From Musa acuminata AAA Group (taxonomy: Eukaryota > Streptophyta > Magnoliopsida > Zingiberales > Musaceae): 64,000 nucleotides of DNA. Both the position numbers and the translations under genes were made by a program. Of this stretch, positions 50,037-61,821 are shown in pieces (position 1 is the first letter of the stretch; each line of letters starts with the position of its first letter). The notes under the pieces were generated by a model, which made no database searches, had not been told where the DNA came from, and worked only from the letters and a program-made list of their open reading frames with translations. The stretch is from NCBI RefSeq assembly GCF_036884655.1, contig NC_088339.1, forward strand, positions 28,614,501 through 28,678,500, in the 5' to 3' direction.

Positions 50037-51151
50037 GGTATATAAGTAATCACACCAAATGATCATGGACCACAGCCTAATGTGATCAGGCCCGAGCTAG
50101 TGGGCCTAATCACTCACAACAAGATCTATGTGTGCGACGGTGCATCTCCATACCTCGTCGGTTCCGTCGATATCTCGATGCATCTCCATGCATCGCGATC
50201 GTCCGTCTCATGGGTCCCGTTATCGCTTCCACGCTCCCACTACGCCTCCTCGTGTGATTACAACTTAATCATAGGCACGCAGGCCCGACAATAAACGAGA
50301 AATAACAATGGAGGTTCGTAGGATTTAATAATAATAATCACAAGTACACACATCACACGGTCCATGATCATATGTCCACTTTTCATGCATCACATGTATA
50401 AAACATCATCATGTAGGACTACTAGATAATAAAATAATAATTATTAATTAAAATTTTTAATTAATTAATATTTTCTAAAATCAGAGACATGCAATGAATT
50501 TTCTAAATTCTGAGGGGTATTTTCGTAATTTGGACAAAAATCAAAAGAACTATAATTTCTGAAATTCCTAGGGGCAAAATTGTCTTTTGCCATAAGATGC
50601 CCTAATGCCCTCTCCTCTGCTGCTACCGCCGCCGTCGCCATTTGGCCGGCGGCAACCTATGCGATGGGGGGTGGGGGGTGGGGGGCAGGGGCGCTGCCCT
50701 CGCCTACGGGCAGCTCGCCCGCAGGCGGCGCTGCCCCTGCAGGTAGGCACTCCCGCGGGCGTCGTCGCCTCCATGGGCGGTTCTGCCCGAGGGGCAGCGC
50801 CTGCAAGCGGTGCTGCCCCGCCGGGCGGCCGCCCCTGCGAGGGGGTTTTGCCCGCGGGAGCAGCGATCGCAGGCGTCGTTGCCCTGCGGGAGAAGCGGCC
50901 GCAGGCGCCTCTGCCCGCGGGCTGCCAGCCCCGCCGGCCGTAGGCCTACTCGCCGGCCGGCTGCTGTAGGTGCAGCGCTTGCGCATGCGCCGGCGCTGTG
51001 CTGCCGGGCTGCGGCTGCCACTGCAGGCATGCAGATCGAGGGCAGCAAATGATGCTACCCTTCCTTCTTATGCGTCAACGATTTTGACGTCAAAAGTTTA
51101 TCCAAAACACAACACATGCAATTCAAAACCAATCTATCGCACGAACAACAT
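49328..51151 (-). other. Leader of Copia element 2
   Basis: Same organisation as in element 1: CTCGAGGGACTCGACCAA-type repeats near 49517, 49625, 49700 and 49795, an AT microsatellite at about 49985-50034, and a GC-rich block at about 50605-51040. No conserved protein was recognised. Confidence 0.7.
49985..50034. repeat. AT microsatellite
   Basis: About 24 AT units in the element 2 leader. Confidence 0.9.
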
Positions 51152-51164
51152 GGCTCTGATACCA
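51152..51164 (-). promoter_or_regulatory. Primer-binding site of Copia element 2 (initiator tRNA-Met)
   Basis: Minus strand TGGTATCAGAGCC, one base inside the 5' LTR end. This is the standard Copia primer site complementary to the 3' end of initiator methionine tRNA. It fixes the element's orientation. Confidence 0.9.
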
Positions 51165-51165
51165 C

Positions 51166-52050
51166 TGTTGGGAAATCTTGAGGGCGACATCACATGCGCA
51201 GCGGAAGAACAAAAAAATAAAATTTCCAATTTCCCAAAAAGATGTTCGTCGTCATGCGAAGATTGGTGCGCAAAAATCCGTGAAACAAACTACGTATATA
51301 ATAGATTGTGTTACATAGGGAGAACTATGTATAGAATAGATTGTGTTACATTGGGAGATCGTATATCCCTGTTTCCTTGTAGATATCTAGGAGAGGGTAA
51401 AGGAGTTCAAACGTTCCTTTGGCTGAGGTGAAGAGGGAGAGGAGAATATGAGAGGCAAGCAAATGCTTTAACCTATGAACCACTGAATCCCTCCTATTTA
51501 TAGAGGTCACATGTCAAACCCTAATGGATCCTCCCCTATTGGGTATTAGATCTGCATCCAACTACCCAAGCCTCTTAGATTAGTGGATCTCTATTCAATA
51601 ATCTCTTATGGGCTCTTATTGGATCTCATCCATATGATCTAATAATTCAGAGGTTTATTGGATATCCAATAAGTTAGGGGCTCCAACATATATTTCATAT
51701 CTGAACCTCTACTCATCGCAATGCCTACCATATGTGTGTGACCCTCTAGGCCCAATATCGAGCTGGCCGTGAGTCATACCTGTCAGAGCTCCTTCTGGCT
51801 CAGTGAATTATTATCTCCATAATAATTCACTCGACTCATCGACTATGGACGTACTACGCCACTACGTCGTAGTCCCTAGACGATACAGGGAAATCCAATC
51901 CAATGAACCTATCTGTCCTCAGTTACCGTGTACCTATAGTCCCTTATCCATCTAATATCCCAGAGACCGTCTACCGAGTATGGTACTGTCAGACCCATAC
52001 AGTTTCTAATCGAGCCTCGCTAGGGATTTGTTTGAGCCGAAGAACTTAGT
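51166..52050 (-). repeat. 5' LTR of Copia element 2, truncated
   Basis: Starts TGTTGGGAAATC. It matches the other LTRs to about 52020 and is then scrambled with repeated GCTAGGGATTTG segments. About 0.6 kb is missing. Confidence 0.85.
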
Positions 52051-52109
52051 ACCATACTCGCTAGGGATTTGTTTGAGCCTCGCTAGGGATTTCTAATCGA
52101 GTCTGCTCG

Positions 52110-53420
52110 TGACTCTACTATGACATCCTACCTTGTAAAGGCAAGCCAATGTTTCACATCGTTCAAATTCCTAGAAAAAACAATATGATAATATACACTC
52201 TTTTCATACCACAAGAGGATATCCTATCATTCAGAGGAATAACTTGGAAAGTCATAACTCAAAGCAGCATCCATATAGATCAACTGATTTAAAGGCCACT
52301 CGGATGGAAAACATTATGAGATATCTAAAGATTGAGGCTCTTCCCGACAAGACAACTGAAGCAAGAAAAGTACGTAGGCAACAAATGGGATGAGGTGCTT
52401 TATAAATGGTTCCCCATCGCATTCCTTAGTGTTTTGCTTCCACTCTACCAATGCCAACCTTCAAGCATGATACCAAGAAGTACGCCCAATGCTGTGATAG
52501 ATGTCAGCATAATGTCAGATTCTAGAGACTACATGCAGTAGAGTAACTTCCGTCGATACGGCATGACCCTTTGCATTGTGAAGATTGAATATTCTAAGAC
52601 TCTTCTCACCTATTATAGGATAGCGAAAATACATAATACTCAAAGTGGATTGTCTCATTAAATGGGTTGAGACCGAATTAGCGACAACCATAAAATGACA
52701 AGTCGAAGGATTTATGTGGAAAAGCATCATTTTTTTTATTTGGAGTGCCACAAGTACTAATCACAGGTAATATAGTTCGACAACACAAATTTAAAAAAAT
52801 TCTATGATTCCTTCATAATCTACCTAAGATTCAAGTCAGTGATGCATCCATGAGCTAACGATCAGATTAAAATAACTAATCAAGCTATATTAGATGGATT
52901 AAGAAAAAGAGTCTTGAAAAACAAGGGAGTATGGGTGGATAAACTCCTAGCATATTATGGGGGTATCAAACTATGCTAAAAGTTTTCACCGGTGATCCCC
53001 TTTCTACTTGGCATATGGAATCGAAGCTCTACTCTCTCCCAAGATGGCATTATTGATTGTCCATACTTACACTTTATCAAGGGAAAAATAGAGGTCCAGC
53101 TTTGAGCAAATCTAAACCGAAGTTAAAGCCCAAGTGCATCTTCGGAACTTAGCACACAAAAGGATGGTGGCTAAAACCTTTAACACTAGAGTTCATCTTC
53201 CTTGACTTGAGGAAGAAGACTTGGTCTTAAGATGAATTAAAGTGAGTGACCCAACATAAGCCAAAAGTAAGCTGGTACCAAAGTGAGAAGGTCCTTATCA
53301 AATTACAAAAGAAACTTAAGTAAAAACTTATCGACTCTATGATACTCGTTGGGTCGAATATTTTCATGATTTGACATATCTCAAATCTTAGAAAATACTA
53401 CCTTTGCTGTTGTTGCACTC
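52110..53420 (+). pseudogene. Eroded Ty3/Gypsy polyprotein fragment (integrase region)
   Basis: Plus-strand wording across several frames recalls a Gypsy integrase: EALPDKTTEARKVRRQ (52330-52380), a GVPQVLIT-like phrase (near 52745), a GLRKRV-like phrase (near 52895) and a FYLAYGIEALL-like phrase (near 53005). Frequent stops and shifts make it a relic. No LTRs were found, and it lies in the gap between element 2 and defensin-like B. Confidence 0.55.
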
Positions 53421-53546
53421 TTTAACACACTCGTAGAAGAATTTATAATTTTCCCAAATGTGTGGCAAGATCTAAAGATATAATTTTCTTTGATTATAAT
53501 AAAACTTATTTATAAAATAAGTTTTTATTCATGAAAACTTATTTAT

Positions 53547-53830
53547 AATAAACATAAATTAAAAGTATATTATTATTAGTATCTTACAATCAAGTATTTT
53601 GAGCTAATGATTTAGAGTTTTTATTAAGTTAAAAAGAACATAAATTAAAGTTTTTTATTAAGTATTTTGAGGAAAGCATTATGGCAAAAGACATATCAAA
53701 CTCTTTTCCCTCTCTAAATCTTCACCACGATCTTTTGTAATTATAATAGAACCATCAACCGTAAAATCAACCACGATATTATTCCTTATTTTTATTCAGA
53801 ATAATCAAAGACCACAACTTGCGAAACATA
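53547..53830. repeat. Shared downstream flank, defensin-like B copy
   Basis: From AACATAAATTAAAAGTATATT to GAAACATATGATCG. It is the same block as after the other three genes, with small indels. Confidence 0.8.
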
Positions 53831-53857
53831 TGATCGATGCAGTCGACTTCTCTTGGA

Positions 53858-54183
53858 TCAACAGTAGCAGTGACAGTAGTGTAATCCGGCGCGAACATTG
53901 CATTCTCCTCCCCGGCAGTCTGACATGCACCAAGTGTTGCAGGCGTCGTTGTCGGCGGCTCCCAAGCAATGCTCGGTACCATTCCATTTATGGTGATCCT
54001 TACAGCATAGATCCTGCGCAGTAGAATAATCTTGCATCCAATACAAAAACCTCATCAGTCTCTGCAAGTCTTGTATTCAATTGAACGAGGAAAAAAAATA
54101 CAGACTCAAAAGAATAACATCTTACTGGAAGCAGCGATCAGCAAACATAGGATGAGAAAGGAAGCCACTCCAGCACGAGACAT
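53858..54183 (-). CDS. Defensin-like (DEFL/LCR) secreted cysteine-rich peptide, copy B
   Basis: Exon 1 54183-54126 and exon 2 54030-53858, 76 aa, with the same join as copy A. The signal peptide has F for L at residue 9. The mature peptide is identical, with all ten cysteines. The short intron differs from that of copy A at several positions. An intact frame, signal peptide and splice sites suggest an expressed gene. Confidence 0.8.
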
Positions 54184-54235
54184 GGTTGATTGTATGATGG
54201 TAATAATAATAGGTTGCTTTGACTTAGCTCACTCC

Positions 54236-55100
54236 GAAAGAGATTATTTTGATGGTATTATGTTGTCTCGTTGGTGCCATCCTATTTATATTTTATTTTG
54301 AGACTATTTACATAAGGAAAATATTCAAACTGAATCCGTTTCGTATCTGCTTATTGCTTTCGTTATTATGCATCTTCCTAATAAGAAAATTTGCGAATCC
54401 AATTGGGAGAAGAACTTGTTATTTCTATAAAATCATTATTTGGTATGCAATCAAGGAAAGTTTTTATTTATTTGAGGACTTTCCTTTGGAAGCATTTCTT
54501 CGTTTCGGTTGGAATTTCATTTCTTCATCTATGACAAGCTATTTGGGACGGAAATTCATATGCCAAATAAGTTTATCTCACGCTTAGGTCAGTAATTTTA
54601 AAAAATAATAATGTAAAATTCAGAGAATTTAGAGAGCTCTAGATAAATTAAAATACATGAGTCGAAGGACTTTGTTAATCATCATGAAATCCACTAGAAT
54701 AGTTTTGTGGGGGTGAGAAGTCATTTGAATCGTTAGACATTATAAGAAGTCGCTTGAATCATCTAGGCCTAATATGAAGGATATTTTGTGTTCAAATTTA
54801 ATCTCGTCGAAGATAATATATACTTCATGATTGAATTCAATTATGTCAGGATATGAGATGCTTTATGGTTATATTTAATTGCATTGGATATACATTGGAT
54901 ACGATTATATTAGAGGTTAAAAATACCTCCTAGATTCGATCACATCAAAGGATACATGCCTCACCAATTAAGCCACATCACCTCACCAAGCAGCTAGCTG
55001 ATGTGCTACTAGTCGACCATGCCACTTTGCTGTTTCCTATTTGCCAAGCACGAGACATTTTCCTTGAATGCTAAGCTTTGCTTGGTCTCATCGAAGCATA
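54236..55100 (-). promoter_or_regulatory. Shared promoter/upstream flank, defensin-like B copy
   Basis: Begins GAAAGAGATTATTTTGATGG. TATA box TATAAATAGG lies at 54290-54281 (minus), about 98 bp before the ATG. It matches the flank of defensin-like A to about 55090 (CTTGAATGCTAA), with deletions. Confidence 0.75.
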
Positions 55101-55197
55101 ACGAGTAAATGTTGCAATCTGATGTGCAATCTTAATAGGAATATTCTCAAAAGGAATATCCATAGAAGAGTAGAATTTGGGTTGATTACGAACCAAC

Positions 55198-56829
55198 TGC
55201 TAGTCATAGGTGTCCTGCAAGCCAATCATGTGAGTGATGACATATGTGAAATGATACACATTCTTTTTATTTATTTGATACTTTATCACTTTATATTGCT
55301 AGTTGCATGAATATATTGTGATGTTCATTCATCTGTGCAATGAGAATCATATCCTTATGAGATCACGATAATGAGACCGATTGGTCTTTAAACACAGACT
55401 CTAAATAATCTCGGTCATATGTTACTTGAGAGGGATATCGAGATAACCGGATAGATTGGTGTACTATATACACGTCCATATGATGAGGTAATTTAGCTGC
55501 TCATGTGAGGACTAGGGATACAGTGCAGGTGTTCATTAGAGAATGAGTTCACTGATTGATCTGCTCACGGAATGCTGGATGGTTGATGACACCTTATTGT
55601 CATACAACAATTATATAGTATTAATGGTGTATCTGGTCCTTAGACTTGAGATACCAACTTTTTGATACCTATGTATTATTTTTTAAAATTATTGACCTAA
55701 GCATGAGATAAACTTATTTGGCATAGATCAAAGTATAGTATCCACTTTTTGATACCAGACTTATAGATCTGGAAGTTTCAGATCGAGCATAGTCGGTCGT
55801 CGAGAGTAGCAGCAAACTTTACGATGGCTATTGAGTGTCGATAGAGGATCATCTGCATAGATCTGCCCTTAATGTCATGAGAAGAATATTTCATGTGTTT
55901 TTGCTTAGACAAATCTCTGGCCAGAGTCATTCAGATTGAGAGAAAAAGAGTTCTTCGGGAGAATATGATTAGAGCGAGACTCGAGTTGAAACTGTATGAG
56001 TATGACAACACCTTGCCCGGTATACAGTCTCTAGGATATTAGATGGATGAAGGACTATAGATACATGATAATTGAGAACAGACATGTCTAATGAATTGGA
56101 TTCCCCTATATCGTCTCGGGTCTACAGTGTAGCGGCCGAATACGTTTACAATCGATGAGTCGAGTGAATTATTATGGAGATAATAATTTATTGATTCAAA
56201 ATGAGTTCTGATAGGTATGACTCACGGCCAGCTCGATATTGAGCCTAGAGGGTCATACACATATGGTAGGTGTTACGATGAGTAGAGGTTCGGATACGAG
56301 ATATTCGTTGAAGCTCCTATCTTATTGGTTATCCAATAAATCTCTGAATTATTTGATGTTATGGATGAGATCCAATAAGAGCCAATAAGAGATTATTTAG
56401 TAGAGATCCACTAATCTAAGAGGCTCGAGTAGTTGGATGGAGATCCAATACCCAATATGATAAGATCCATTATGGTTAAGTTGACAAGGGGCCTCTATAA
56501 ATAAGAGGGAACCAAAGGGTCTAGGCTAGGTTTTTTTTAGCTACCTCCTCATATTCTTCTCTCTCCCTCTCCTCCTTATACTATAGCCCTTGAATGGACA
56601 ACCCCTTCTTGATTGTGTGGTAGGAAGAGTTTTGGCCAGCGATTTGATGAGCGTCTTCACTGCCCATGTCATGTAGATCGTAATTCTCTTATGCATAATT
56701 TTTCAGTTTCGTGGGTTTTTGCGCATCAATTTTTACATGACGATAAAACCTTCTTTTTTGCAGGAAATTCTAGGATTTTGTTTTCTATTTTTTCATTGCG
56801 CATATGATGTCGCCCCAGATTTCCTAACA
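55198..56829 (+). mobile_element. Solo LTR of the Copia family, opposite orientation
   Basis: 1632 bp, TGCTAGTCATAGG ... TTTCCTAACA, the reverse complement of the LTRs of elements 1 and 2. The flanks are CCAAC (55193-55197) and CTAAC (56830-56834), one mismatch. The pre-insertion sequence can be read in a neighbouring repeat at about 57005-57045, which contains CTGAACCAACCCCCTCGAG. Confidence 0.88.
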
Positions 56830-59800
56830 CTAACCCCCTTAAGGAATATTCATAGAATATGTTGGTTTCTCGACTATCAGATCGAACTCAACTAGAATGT
56901 GATAGGCTTCCTAAAGAATCTCCAAGTTGGAGGCCTTTAATGTCAAGTCTAAGTTGAATGACTCTATACACATGAATATTTTCAAAAGGAATATTCTTAG
57001 AAGATTAGAATTTGGGTTGGTTCTGAACCAACCCCCTCGAGAAATATTCATAGGAATATTCATAGAAGATGTCAATTACTTGATCATATCAAACTCAATC
57101 GAAATGTGATAGGTTTCTTGAAAAATCTCGAAGTCGGAGGCAAACAATTACAACGATATTCTTTATATATTTATTTATATAATAATATTTTGTGTCAGAA
57201 GAATAAAAAGATAAATAAGTTGAACCAGAAAATAAAATGGTAAATTAAAAATAAAAAACAAGTTAAAATCTACACTCAAATCGACATATCCATTGTGGTA
57301 TTTTTGTGTCACCATCTGAATGACACTATATAATTTTTGCCTTGCCAATACCACAAGCGTACACGCTATGACACGTCAAGTCAAAAAAGAGTAAATAAGT
57401 CAAGGTAGAAGGATAAAAGGGTAAATGAAAAAGAATAGGATTCAGTAAGCACACGTCCTGCCATTGGGTGGCCTCGAGGGAGATAGGAACGAGGAGAGGG
57501 AGAAACCCCCCCTCCCAATCGATGTGAGACGAGTGGAAGTGGAAAATTGAGTCTATGATTGCGAGAATTTGAGTTTTCCATCTTGCAAATTCAGCACTGA
57601 AGATTATGATTGGGGATATTAACTTGTTTGTGATTTATTGGTTTCAATGGTTTCATTTGTGGACTGTGTCTGCAGCTTGACTTGTCTATGATGGGCTTAT
57701 TTCTTTTAGATTTTTTGTAGGGTCTAATTATGCTTATGTGAGACGTATGTGTTCAATATTTTCATGATCAGAAACCTTTAAATGTTGTATTTCTTTAGTT
57801 TAAGGTGTTTGTATTATTGGACATATAGACATGTCGGTGGCTTACTGTGGAGAGTTTGATGCCGATAAGGTGTTTGTTGATTTGCCTGAGCTAAACCATC
57901 ATATTTGGATGTTTCGAAGTTTTTGCCTTGGTATTTCAATCTTGTTCTTCTGGCCTCGTGAAAACTCTGTAATTAGCTGAATATATGATACCTTGGCGAT
58001 GCATGATAGATATCTTAGGAGTTGTTTCTCTTGTGCTGGCCGTTAGCGAACAAATATGCCATGGTTGATGAGTCAGTCCGGTTAGGTCCGTGGGTCGATG
58101 TCGGGAGCTTCATGTAAAGTGAGCTGGATGATGAGATGGTTGCGCCCTTGGGAAGGAGTGCGGGTGGGCATTGGTAGGGATTCGGGTCGGTTGACTACTC
58201 TTCTTTGCACAGTGGATGGCGTTCCCTGGGTTGAGACGCTCGTCGCTCGCGGATGGTCGCTTGCATGTAAAAACGATCTTCGTCGGGTGATTCCCGACTT
58301 TGGCCCATCCGACGAGCAAGTTAGTAAAGGATTTAATTGCCTTCTTTTTTTCTTCTCTCCTGGCCAGACGTTGGCCAGGGGCTTTTATACTATTGTGATA
58401 GGGTTGGTTGCACGTCGGTTCAGTGTGGTCGCTGACCCTTGTGGGATGGGACGACATTTCTGACCCGCTGGCGTCTTGGGGAATGTCTGAGCGGCATCAG
58501 ACGACACCGCCCCAAGCTCCTGAGATTGTCGCGTCACATAGTGTCTTGATACGGAACCCGACTTAGCGTGTGTCGTAGGGTTCTGACGACGTGTGACATC
58601 GATTGTGACTTGACGTGTGTCGTCAACGGTGACTTATTTGGGGTCCAAAATAAACCCTATCATTGGCCGTCATTATTTTCTACCTCACTAGGTGAGGCTG
58701 GAGAGTATCATAAAAATCGAATGAGAACGCTGCAAGAGTTACTAAAAGATTGCTTCTTTTGATGAGCAAAATTATCACTGGTGTTTCCCGGAGCGTGCAC
58801 GCAAATGAACTCGAATGGACAAGACTCCAGCCGAGAGATATCATGCGATCCGAGCAGTAGCGATCCTCAATCATAGTCCCGCAGAATGGTCAGCATACAA
58901 GATGTGATGGATCAGTGGCGATGACGCTGACGGCAGCGTCGGCAAGGGGCAGAACTCGATCGTCTCTTCCGGGCAATGCTGGTCCTGTTCCTGTGGACGG
59001 CAAGGCGAGTGGCTTTCACAAGCATGGCACGCTCTCGACACCTTGGCCACACCGAGCAAAGGCGGATTCCTTCTCCTGATCCCGAGTGCGACACACGCGG
59101 TTCGCCAGTGCTGCTGCTGAACCAATCAACGGAAGCATGGGAAGAACCGGTCACGTCAACCCTGCCCGGCTGTTGCAGCGCTGGTGGACCTGCACTGAAC
59201 AGTGACTGCCGTCACAGGGATGTGTCCGTTCTCTCTTTCGTCGAGGTATGGGTGGTGGGGCATCGTGTCCTTGTGCGGGGCTACTGTGGAGCTGGGAGGA
59301 AGTCCGCGAGCGAGTGTGCAGTCTGTCGACAGGCGGGCATGGCGTCGCATTCCCCGCCGCCCCGCAACGCAGCCATCGATCGCCTGCGTGCATGTCGACT
59401 GATCCACGAAAAGACAAGCGAGAGAGAGATAGGACGATTCTGCTTCTCGTACGTCCACGCGTCCCGGTAATTAAAGGGGGGGGAATGATTCCACCGACAA
59501 AGCACGGTCGTCAGTAGTTGACTGCACTGTGCACACCACTACCTGATCAAATTACACTCAACAAAGGCTGTTTTTATCATTGCATTTACAGTAATCTTAA
59601 GCTCAGTTCAATCACGCACTATGCGACAGCAGTCCAACTCTGGTTGCATGTCTAAATCCAAATCACTGATCTCCTCATACAAAAGCTGTGAAGGAGAAGA
59701 AAAGTATCCACTTAGAAAGCTGGATTAGGTGGGTGTGCGTGTAAATAGAATTTTACTTTGTTCGTTATCACTTGGGAAAGCACGTAGTTTGGTTGGTGCC

Positions 59801-59978
59801 ACGCCAAACATCAATCACCTCAGTATGGCATGCATTGCACAAAGAGAGAAGCTTCCTCCTCCCTGTCGCTCTCCGACTAGACAAATGGGCACTCGGGCTC
59901 GCCACCACCTCCTTATCCACCTGACGCGCTTGCTATATCTATACCGGTCTCATACCCCCGCATACGCTTCACCTGGAC
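56830..59978. other. Intergenic, array to remorin
   Basis: At 56830-57130 there is a repeated phrase GGAATATTC plus AGAAGAT..., also seen at 55140-55190. Around 58090-58700 is a GC-richer stretch with frames of up to 121 codons on both strands and no family match, possibly old retrotransposon LTR or leader sequence. At 58890-59460 there is another GC-rich stretch without a recognisable protein. The remorin promoter must lie before 59979. Confidence 0.45.
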
Positions 59979-60916
59979 ATGTTGAATGATCAAAGGCATC
60001 GCATCAACGCTGTTACTCCCACTACTATTACAGCAGCACCAGCGGATGATGATGATGATCATGAAGGCCCCAGCGACAACGACGAATTCCGCGACATCTA
60101 TCCACTAGCTACCCCCTCCTACACCAGCCGAGGCCGCCGGAGGGAGATCTGGGACGGCGGCAGCAACCCATCGTCCTCCCTCTCGGTCAGGAGTGACGCC
60201 GCCGTCGTTGAGAACTTCACTACTATGAGCAGGGAGTTCAGCGCCATGGTCGTCGCCGGCTCCACCATGCATAACGACAGCAACAGTAGCAGCAGCAACA
60301 ACAACAACGTCGATGGCGGGCAGAACCAGCTGGTGAGGATAGGGGAAGACGCTCTGGAGGAGACCAACCCCCTGGCTATCGTCCCCGACAGCAATCCCAT
60401 CCCGTCCCCCCGCCGCCCGCCGCCGGGTGGAGACTCCGCAGCGGCCGATTCCGTTGACGAGCTCGCAGTGCACCTGGTAATGAAGGAGGAGGTGGAGTCA
60501 AGGATATCGGCGTGGCAGACCGCGGAGGTGGCCAAGATCAACAACCGGTGCAAGCGCCAGGAGGTGATCATCAACGGGTGGGAGAGCGAGCAGGTCGAGA
60601 AAGCCAGTGCTTGGTTGAAGAAAGTCGAGGTACCATCCATCATCAACGATATACCATATGATGTGAATGATATGATGCAGCTCTCAGCTGTTCTTGTGCA
60701 TGCTTGCTTCGTTTTCATGAGCAGAGGAAGCTGGATGAGCAGCGGGCGAAGGCGATCGAGAAGATGCAGAACGATGTGGCGAATGCGCACAAGAAGGCGG
60801 CGGAGAAGAAGGCGTCGGCGGAGGCAAAGAGGGGAACCAAGGTGGCCAGGGTGTTCGAGCTGGCGAACTTTATGAGAGCTGTGGGCAGAGCTCCTTCCAA
60901 ACGCTCCTTCTTCTAG
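59979..60916 (+). CDS. Remorin (group 4-like), 2 exons
   Basis: Plasma-membrane nanodomain scaffold protein; remorins act in membrane signalling and in defence against microbes and viruses. Exon 1 59979-60629 (217 aa), exon 2 60725-60916 (63 aa), phase 0 joins GTCGAG|GTACCA and GAGCAG|AGGAAG across a 95-nt intron; total 280 aa. The N-terminal half is disordered, with an Asp run, Ser/Asn runs and the phrases FTTMSREFSAMVVAGS and EETNPLAIVPD, which recall group 4 remorins. The C-terminal remorin domain (about 165-280) is coiled-coil: ISAWQTAEVAKINNRCKRQE, WESEQVEKASAWLKKVE, RKLDEQRAKAIEKMQ, and the C-terminal anchor VGRAPSKRSFF. The start is the first ATG in frame. The group number is inferred. 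Confidence 0.93.
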
Positions 60917-61821
60917 TTCCACATACTTCAGGTTCAATATGCTGCACCACCTTTTACTCACTACTTCCTCTTGTTTGTGATAGGATTGTGAGGTTTGTGT
61001 GAAATTTCAGATGCAGACTGCTGTTCTTTATATGTGAGAATTTGCAAGTCTGAATGCTCGTTTGTGTTGTAATATAATGTCATATACTTTGTGAAATAAG
61101 ACCAGTGCAGTCAGTTTCCACATTGTATCTATTTTCTTCATCAAACAGCTGTTCCTTGTTACTCTGCAATGTCTTTGCTGCTGATGTGAAAAGGATGCTG
61201 CTCTTACGATGACCAAGATCGCTGTGATTGCATTACGATTCGTGTTCCCAGTGTCGATAAGTCCTGCCACTCCGAGTCAACTTCTTAAAGAGCAAGGGAC
61301 GTCATAGCCGTCCGATACAGATACATGACCATCCTGAAGATGATTGCTTTTTACAGCCGTCCGATACATACGCCGCCACTCCTGACCGTGCCAGTGCTGC
61401 ACTCCGTCCACCGCCTTCCTCTCCATCTCCCCATTCTTGGCTTCTTGCTCCCGATTCTCCGGCGCCAATACCTACTAGGGCTTCCCTCGGCCGGCTCTCA
61501 AGGACGAAGCGAGAAGGTAACAATCTTGATTACCATCCCCCACTTCGTTTACTTCTCGAATCCAATCGCAATCTCGCGATTTCTTGCCGAAATCATCACC
61601 CCCTTCTCGTCTTGGATGCAACGCTTCCAAGCAAAACAACGAGATTTAGTGAAGTAACCCCTGATGAGAAGCGTGATTTCTTGTGCCGGACGATCTATTT
61701 TGTGGTTAGCAATCTCGGATTTTTCCTTTCTCTGTCTTTCGGTTTCTTTTTCTTGAGAAGAGACATGGTAGATCGATTGATTCTGTGTAGAAATCGCGCT
61801 GCTTTCCGGGCTTTTGTGGAC

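Larger units (their letters stand above)
43879..52050 (-). mobile_element. Copia LTR retrotransposon, element 2 (same family), truncated
   Basis: The left LTR starts at 43879 (TATTGGGAAATC). It is interrupted by a foreign solo LTR (44861-46077), resumes to about 46500, and then joins directly to the reverse transcriptase region. A deletion thus removed the LTR end and RNase H. The right LTR starts at 51166 and breaks off near 52020-52100 amid short repeats of GCTAGGGATTTGTTTGAGC. The primer site adjoins the right LTR. No right-hand target duplication survives. Confidence 0.9.

Noticed and set aside
58098..58463. 121-codon frame in the array-remorin intergenic region
   Set aside because: Open on both strands, no recognisable domain; more likely old repeat DNA than a gene.
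60105..60961. 280-codon frame antisense to remorin
   Set aside because: It covers the remorin exons and intron on the other strand and has no protein similarity.
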